DNA of 14,061 nucleotides from Echinococcus granulosus. Lineage: Eukaryota > Platyhelminthes > Cestoda > Cyclophyllidea > Taeniidae. The stretch lies in assembly GCF_000524195.1 (NCBI RefSeq), contig NW_020170663.1, positions 22,007-36,067 of the forward strand. Direction: 5' to 3'. Position 1 is the stretch's first letter. Each line of letters starts with the position of its first letter. The notes beneath the pieces were generated by a model. That model was not told the origin of the DNA. It worked only from the letters and a program-made list of their open reading frames with translations, and ran no database searches. Of this stretch, positions 8,512-14,061 are shown in pieces. The translations under genes were made by a program, and so were the position numbers.

Positions 8512-9473
8512 ATGGAATTAACCACTCATGGCTCCACACCAACGAACTCGAATTCACCCGTGCCCAGTAAACAAATGCAAGTGCAGCAGAGCTCCTGGAC
8601 GCAGCCTTTCCTATTCCAAGAGGATAATCAACGAAATCAGGCAAAATCCTTCCAAATGTCAAATTTTCTTCTACCAAACCTCCCCTCCCCTTCCTTGCTC
8701 CCTACCCTCTCCAGCGACTCCGGCGCCTACCCATCATCGATGAACCCTCGTGACTTGGAAATGGTGGTAGTGACAAATTTCCAGAGTCAATCCAAGCGTC
8801 GGGTTCTATTCAACAAATTTCAAATCTCTCAGTTGGAGAAACGCTTCAGAAAACAGCGCTATCTCACCGCCCAGGAACGCCAGGAACTCGCTCATACTAT
8901 CGGTCTGACTCCTACGCAGGTGCATCACTAGTCGACATGTTCAATGCGCCAAGTCAGTGCCTTTTGTAAATTTGGAATAGCAATTTGTGCAATCTTTTTT
9001 TGCCTTAGGTAAAGATTTGGTTCCAAAACCATCGCTACAAGATGAAGAGATTTGTTCATGATGATCATGTCGAAGCTTCGGTTCACAAATGGCCAATTAA
9101 ATCTGCCCATTTACAACCAAAGGTCTCAACGCTCTGGTGTAACAGGAGCATCAGAAGTTTAGAGGATTCGCCTAGATCAGATTGTGACCCACCGTTTCCC
9201 CAGACACTACCAATCGGACAAACGTTTCAACAACAGCAACTGCAGTATTCCACGATACAAGTACAAACTCCACCAATGTGTTTATCAATGCCACAACCTT
9301 TGGTAGAGCAAGAAACGGGAATGAAGGCTAATCCAAAGTATATCTGGCAAACTCTAATGAATCTAATACAAGGCAAGATGCCTATTAATAAAGAGGGAGA
9401 AGACAAGAGCGAAGTCATGCCAAGGCAAAATGGAGCTTTTCTACACATCTTTAATGAGGCATGCAAAAGGTAG
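8512..9473 (+). CDS. NK-2 class homeobox transcription factor, two exons
   Basis: Joining 8512-8919 and 9009-9473 gives a 290-residue nuclear DNA-binding protein. Residues 93-152 form a homeodomain with the canonical F8, L16, F20, W48, F49, N51 and R53. Tyrosine 54, in [11 protein letters not shown], is the hallmark of the NK-2 class, which prefers CAAGTG-type sites. The start at ATG 8512 has A at -3 and G at +4. The same frame is open upstream only to 8440 and has no earlier ATG. A splice acceptor after a pyrimidine-rich run (CAATGTAG, ending 8479) could bring in a 5' exon. The N-terminus is rich in Ser, Pro and Gln; a glutamine-rich stretch follows the homeodomain (QTFQQQQ). I find neither the tinman repressor motif nor the NK2-specific domain. 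The homeodomain is divergent (N9, F11, F59), so I do not assign it to vnd/Nkx2.2 or scro/Nkx2.1, although M56 recalls Nkx2.1. The stop TAG lies inside a donor-like AAAAG|GTAGCA, so a further exon is possible. Confidence 0.9.
8920..9008 (+). other. Homeobox intron, 89 bp, phase 0
   Basis: The reading frame passes from ACGCAG into GTGCAT at 8920 and would hit a stop three codons later. The second half of the homeodomain resumes after a T-rich tract ending in TTGCCTTAG at 9008. Removing 8920-9008 joins Q44 to V45 of the homeodomain and restores an unbroken [11 protein letters not shown]. An intron between positions 44 and 45 is a recurrent site in many homeobox genes. The donor GTGCAT is weak, while the acceptor is strong. 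Confidence 0.92.
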
Positions 9474-9499
9474 CACCTGTGATGGTAACAGTGACACTC

Positions 9500-9540
9500 A
9501 TTAAAAAAAAATTATCCGAAATTTTCTTTTCTTTCGTCAA
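9500..9540 (+). promoter_or_regulatory. Polyadenylation signal region after homeobox gene
   Basis: ATTAAA, the commonest variant of the polyadenylation hexamer, lies at 9500-9505, 27 bases after the stop codon, within an A-rich run. A T-rich stretch, TTTTCTTTTCTTTCG at about 9522-9536, follows where a downstream element would sit. This would give a very short 3' UTR. If the gene has another exon, the AATAAA at 9959-9964 is an alternative. Confidence 0.4.
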
Positions 9541-10622
9541 GATTATATGTAGTAGATGGTTTCGCCACAATTTTTGTCCCATAGTTTATTTAAACCCGCC
9601 GTGAAGGTTTGTCCAGTGATCAAACGAGGTGATAATTCGTTTAACTGACTCAAATGTAATGTGTAGGGTAGTTGGGAGTTTTGCTTTTGTTCAAATTATT
9701 TAAGAGCTATCGAGGGACAAAGGAAGAAGTATTAAACAGTTATAACCACGTCAGAATGTTCATTGGGTAAGCAGATAAGTTTGAGGGAACAGGAACCATT
9801 GGCTTCCAGGTCGTTAATCACATCGGTGAGGGGGGACTAAACCTCTTTTTTTAACAACAACGTATTTCACGACGAAGCTTACGTTTGTTTTGCTGGTTTG
9901 AGCTTCTTCTGTTATCCGACTGATCATCCCACCCTAACTAGGTAGTCATTTTAATCGTAATAAATACGCTGCTGCGGAATGACAGCCATCTAATTCAGAA
10001 CACGGAGGAGGTATGATTCTCCTCTCATGGTACTTAATGTAGGGTCTATTGCTAATGTGATTGGCCAGTCACGCACTTTAAATGCCAAGTGATTAAACAC
10101 AGGATTCAAATCAACTCACTTTCTCCCCTGTCTGGTGGTGGTGGTGGGTGGTGGCGTTCATGAGTGCGAGCAGTGCCCATTTAGATCTCCAGATCGTCAT
10201 TATTTTATTTTAAGTAATTTCAAAGGTTGAATTAATAATCCGATTGTTAAAAATCAAAGTAAATCCATATTTACTTTCTTAAATCCTGATTGTTTACCAC
10301 TATTCACATTTGGAGCCTAGAAATTTGGAAATAAACTTTTCAAAGTACAAAACATTTGATTTGATCGGACATTTGGAGCTCTGCTGTTGAATTTAATAAC
10401 CACTTAGTATTTGCATTCGTGGACCCAAATTCTTCCGCAACCTAACCCTTCACACAAAGTTCTGAAGTCGATGGTGGCGTTGGTGACAATTCCCTCAAAA
10501 AAAATCATGCTGAGCTGAAGTCATTGAGCATGTGCTTAGTGTCATCGTTGAAGTAATGTCTCCCTTCTCAACTTCCCACTGTTTAAGGACTTAATTTAAT
10601 CAGCAGCTATGGTGTTTTGCAG
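9541..10622. other. 3' flank; no gene; (TGG)n microsatellite
   Basis: No open frame or RNA gene is recognisable. AATAAA occurs at 9959-9964. A short TGG repeat with one extra G (seven units) runs at 10133-10154 and gives repeated GG pairs on the + strand that could form a two-layer quadruplex. Nothing else stands out. Confidence 0.45.
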
Positions 10623-10823
10623 GATCGGAGGAGAAAAGGGATGCTCCTTCCCTTTCCCCCCTTTCGTCCTCATCAGCGTGCTCTAATCAACTTTTTCAGA
10701 GAGATAGTGCCTAATTTCTCGAAATTATTTGAGTATTGCTCAAATGTTGCTACAAGCAGCGGAAAAGGTATAGGACTAAGTGAAAATTTATCAAATTTGG
10801 CTGCCTTCGGAGATGCAATCTAA
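10623..10823 (+). pseudogene. Possible retroelement RT-connection relic
   Basis: The frame following TTTTGCAG at 10615-10622 stays open to TAA at 10821-10823. It encodes LINFFREIVPNFSKLF, which resembles the N-(F/Y)-Y-R-x-F-(I/V)-P-N-F-S-K block that ends the reverse transcriptase of Ty3/gypsy elements, and then LSNLAAFGDAI, placed like the alanine-phenylalanine segment that follows it. No upstream RT or downstream RNase H is visible, so this would be an isolated fragment, distinct from the larger relic at 12222. Alternatively it is a host exon: the acceptor is good and AAAAG|GTATAG at 10768 is a fair donor. I judge the relic slightly more likely. Confidence 0.3.
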
Positions 10824-12221
10824 GGAAGGAAGAGGAAAAAACACGTTAAGATGTTAATTTTAAGGCAGTCATAAAATTATCCATGCTAATTCCACTTAAA
10901 AGTCATGACCCCAAATTGCCGTGAAGTTCCTGAGGACACTTGAGCACTTAGGTGAGAAAAACTTCTAAGGCTACTGCAGAAGATGTAATATCTCACTCAA
11001 GCTGGGTGGTGCTATTCCAAGACCTCACCATGTTAAGGGGGAAAATCACTGAGATCTTATAGTTTGCTAATCAAATAGCTTTAAGCCGAAATTTTGGCTC
11101 CAAATTATTTTTAAGGAGCGTGCCATCTAAATATAATTTTACAATTTATTTGATCCCCTTTTACATCTTCAACTTTAAGAGTCATCGTGTTCCGGAAAGA
11201 CCGAAACTGAAAAGTTGTTCATTCGGCTGTTAACCCAACAGTGACGCTGGACCTACAGTGTCTTTGGGGCCAGAATCAACCTCGTGAATTTGGTTATTGA
11301 CACACCTATTACAACTGCATTCCATCCATTTGACATTAAGCTGATTTGAAGTGCACAGAACCCGACTGATGGCTCCTCCTTGAGAAGCCATTTTATATAA
11401 GTAATAGTAATTGGTGCTACTAGTTTGCAAGAGCGATTTATACATTGACCCAACTGCTTAAAGAGTACTTAAATAAATCGGAAAGAAAGTTGAATAAACT
11501 TTAAGCAGGACTACATTTGAACAGGAAAAAGTTCGCACTTGGGTCACAAGTAAGCAGATAAGCAAATGATTGACTGCTCCATGGTAAAAACAAAGCAAAA
11601 AGGGACTTGGCCGGTCAAATTCAACTACAGCCGGGGTCAATCATCAAATATGGGGATTCGGTTCACTTCCTCTCTTGCCTAACGATGTCAAAGTCATGAT
11701 TACTGGGAGTGACTGTGACCGAGGCCACAAGTGACCTTGTGTGCAATCCATTAAGGCTAGGACTAAGCAACTGCATTGCAACTTTATTCAAATGCAAGCT
11801 TTCCATTTTAACCACAACTTTGCAAACCACTGCAAACTACAAAACTAGCTTGCCAATGTGGATAGGTGACGGAACGCCAAAATTTGGGCCTTAACCATTA
11901 TTGCTGAAATGTACCAGTTCTCAAAAATTGTCCAACTTGGCGAATGTACAAATTCCGTTCCTGGGTGTCGTCACTCACATTCAGGCAACAAAAATATTGA
12001 AATTTAGGACTGACAAGGATAATAAGAAAAATGTATCAACCTCTAACTCTGTTATTCATCCAAAGCTGGTTTAAGACGTAGTCCTTTGCACCATCCTGAA
12101 TTTTTTGGAGAGCACCTTCTTCACCCTCCACGACAGCTCATTTGCTGCCAAAAAAGGACGTCAACAATATTCGCAACCTAGACGACTACTACGTTTTATA
12201 GACAATGGGAGGAAAGAACTT
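10824..12221. other. No recognised gene; possibly decayed 5' part of gypsy element
   Basis: I recognise no protease, nucleocapsid zinc knuckle, primer-binding site or long terminal repeat. The open frame at 11709-11894 on + (61 codons) and overlapping minus-strand frames near 11230-11640 show no motif. Given the pol relic that starts just downstream on the same strand, gag and protease sequence may once have been here, but it can no longer be read. Confidence 0.3.
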
Positions 12222-13515
12222 CAGGAACTACTCGTTAGGTATGCAAACATATTCTCATAGCAAGGTATTAAACTGGGAATAACAAACATCCTGAAACATA
12301 CGGTGGGTACTAGTAAAACGAAGTCGATCTAAAAGCTATCCAAACGCATTTTATCTTCTTTGCTAAAAGAATAAACTGTTTGGTGGAATAACTGGTCAGA
12401 GATGGGGTCACAAAGTCATCAAAGTCACCATGGGCCTTACCGATTTCTCCAAGAAAACTGGAAGATGGAAAATCAACGGCTATGCGCCGATTGCAGGAAG
12501 CTGAATGCAGTAATGGAAAAGGATACTTTCTCACTACCTCAAATAAACATTCTTTGGACTCTCTACACATGTCGAAGTGGTTCTCCACAGGGGAATTAAA
12601 ACCATGACAGTGGTATGTAGAAGACAGAAAAGAAACAGAAAGAAGACCGCATTCACATGGCCAAATAAGTCGAATGAATCCCAGACAACGCCTTTCGGAC
12701 TTTGCAATGCAGCGGCTACTTTCCAACGCCTTATGCGAGCCGCACAAATTGAATTGTATTCGAAACTTTACATGACCCATCTAGATGAATTTCTTGTCTT
12801 CGTTGGGGATACTCAGAAGCATACCGCTAATTAAAGATTAGCTTCTTACCGGATTTTTGCAATATTTGGTCAACTTCTTGAGGTATACTCACTCGTCAGA
12901 AGGGATGGAATTTACAATAGACCTTACAAAGCAGGTGAGGGCATGGTCAGTACCAATCATTCAATTAGACGAGACAAGGTATTTTTTAGGCTTGACCGGT
13001 TACTGTAAGCGTTTTGCCAACAGTTTTCCTTTGATTAAAAATCCGCTGCATAAGCAAGCGTGCAAGCAGGCAAAAAAAGAACTCCAAGCTGAATAAGAAT
13101 AATTCTTTGCCACTATTCTATAATTACCAAACCTTGAATCAGGCACTCCACCATTCCTACTGGATACTGAAGCTAGTGATGCAGCCGTAAGCGGTGTACC
13201 AGCACAAAGGAACAAACAGGAAGGGAACAAGTTGTCGCCCACGTGTTGTTGCACCAAACTCAACAAAAAAAGAGACAGAAAGGCGCAACCCAACTCATTG
13301 TGAACTGTTTGCTATGTTCGCATTGGTTGTACTTATCAGACCTGATAACAAGGTATGATAAGTAAGAACGGATCACTAACGCTCTGGCTGACCCGACTGG
13401 AAACAATATAGGTGATAGACTGTCCAGTTGCACATTGGCAAAGGACATGCAGCAGCACGATTTCACGGTGAAGTGCCTCGTGAACCGGTTATGTTGTACC
13501 AATGGAGCTAGCAGA
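12222..13515 (+). pseudogene. Broken Ty3/gypsy retrotransposon pol (RT and RNase H)
   Basis: Segments in all three + frames line up in the right order with gypsy pol. They are the pre-RT linker (from 12222), the K-S-P-W block (from 12401), CRKLNAV with its downstream PQI, a K-W-F-S-T block (near 12572), PFGLCNAAATFQRLM, the active-site loop as HLDE (12778-12789), FLGLTGYCKRF, and then RNase H with LDTEASD (from 13160) and HDFTV. Damage is heavy: stops at 12258, 12330, 12605, 12832 and 13094, and at least six frame changes. The second aspartate of the RT active site is glutamate, and the first RNase H aspartate also reads as glutamate. No integrase or LTR is recognisable. In life such a protein copies element RNA into DNA; this copy is inactive. 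The long minus-strand frame at 12310-12780 is only its shadow. Confidence 0.88.
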
Positions 13516-14061
13516 TAAGTCGTGCCAATCATTCATACAGTCGTAGCGCCCGATTCTTCTCTGAAGTGAAAAAAAGACGCAATATTAGTGTAGAAAGGTA
13601 TTGCCGACGTATTGAAGGGATGAGTTTGCGGGGTGGGACTAATGGCATAGCTTGGGGGCCATGCCGCCAGGCGAAAGTACAAAACTTAGTTAGGATAAAA
13701 TCATCAGGAATGGTTTCACTTTCGTTCTCTCCCCTAGAGCTACTACTCCTTTCCGATAAGGACAATAACCGTCTGTCAGAGTTCATATCCATTCTGTGAC
13801 ACCTCGATTTTGCTCTACTGTTGCTGATTTGTTTGTGGTTGTAGCTGCGAATAAGGTCATGATGGTGGTGCCCAGAAATTACTTGCCGTTTCTACCTCGT
13901 TGATAGTAACGAAGCAAAAATTTGTTGTTGCGGTTGACAAAAATTTAGGCACTAATTTTGCAGATGGACGTGGCTGTCAATACGTTTGCTGTTGTCTTAG
14001 AGGTAGATGCAAGGCGAATAAGGCTTGAAATGCACCATAAAACGAAGATTTTACTAACGTA
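13516..14061. other. No recognised gene; expected integrase not visible
   Basis: This is where a gypsy integrase would begin, but I see no zinc-binding HHCC pattern or DDE residues. A + frame at 13566-13799 and a minus frame at 13529-13792 overlap and show no motif. Near the right edge, 13855-14028 on + is open for 57 codons without an ATG and includes a small cysteine cluster (GCQYVCCCLRGRC); I recognise no family. Confidence 0.3.

Noticed and set aside
8528..8743. Second + frame overlapping the first homeobox exon
   Set aside because: It is an out-of-frame shadow; the homeodomain frame is certain.
12310..12780. Minus-strand open frame of 156 codons, one of the longest in the window
   Set aside because: It is antisense to the gypsy RT relic and shows no motif of its own; the sense strand explains the sequence.
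1..14061. CRISPR array, operon or phage-type system
   Set aside because: No regularly spaced repeats, and the spliced homeobox gene shows the DNA is from an animal.

Overview
The window looks like animal nuclear DNA, most plausibly from a flatworm-type lophotrochozoan (cestode, trematode or planarian). The coding content is sparse, and the only well supported host gene is a two-exon NK-2 class homeobox gene with an 89 bp intron. The rest is non-coding DNA holding decayed retroelements. There are no bacterial signals: no Shine-Dalgarno sites, operons or dense genes. The lineage is an inference from small intron size and repeat type; a database search would be needed to fix it.

Layout. Bases 1 to about 1000: no recognised gene, one open frame running in from the left edge. 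About 1005-1105: a class II tRNA-like (Ser/Leu type) relic, probably from a SINE. About 1100-6290: mostly featureless, with one small candidate secreted peptide (4434-4586) and an unusually repeat-like patch (6010-6240). 6293-6337: AT-rich imperfect hairpin. 6366-6960: scattered pieces of a LINE (non-LTR) reverse transcriptase. 7199-7280: the best core promoter in the window, with two CCAAT boxes as a perfect inverted repeat and a TATA box. 7555-7622: CArG-like cluster. 7892-7957: very strong candidate 3' splice site. 8054-8104 and 8349-8380: inverted repeats upstream of the gene. 8512-9473: the NK-2 homeobox gene. 9500: ATTAAA polyadenylation signal. 10623-10823: small possible reverse-transcriptase connection relic. 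12222-13515: badly broken Ty3/gypsy pol (RT plus RNase H).

How the parts may fit. The promoter, the pyrimidine-rich acceptor and the homeobox exons are all on the + strand and in order. A model with one or two 5' non-coding exons and introns of about 0.6 kb and 0.4 kb is plausible but not proven. A palindrome with an NK-2 core (AAGTG) on each strand lies about 140 bp upstream of the likely start codon and could be an autoregulatory site. I found no evidence of a wholly new molecular system. The homeobox locus, with its unusual divergent homeodomain and structured upstream DNA, is the part most worth testing.
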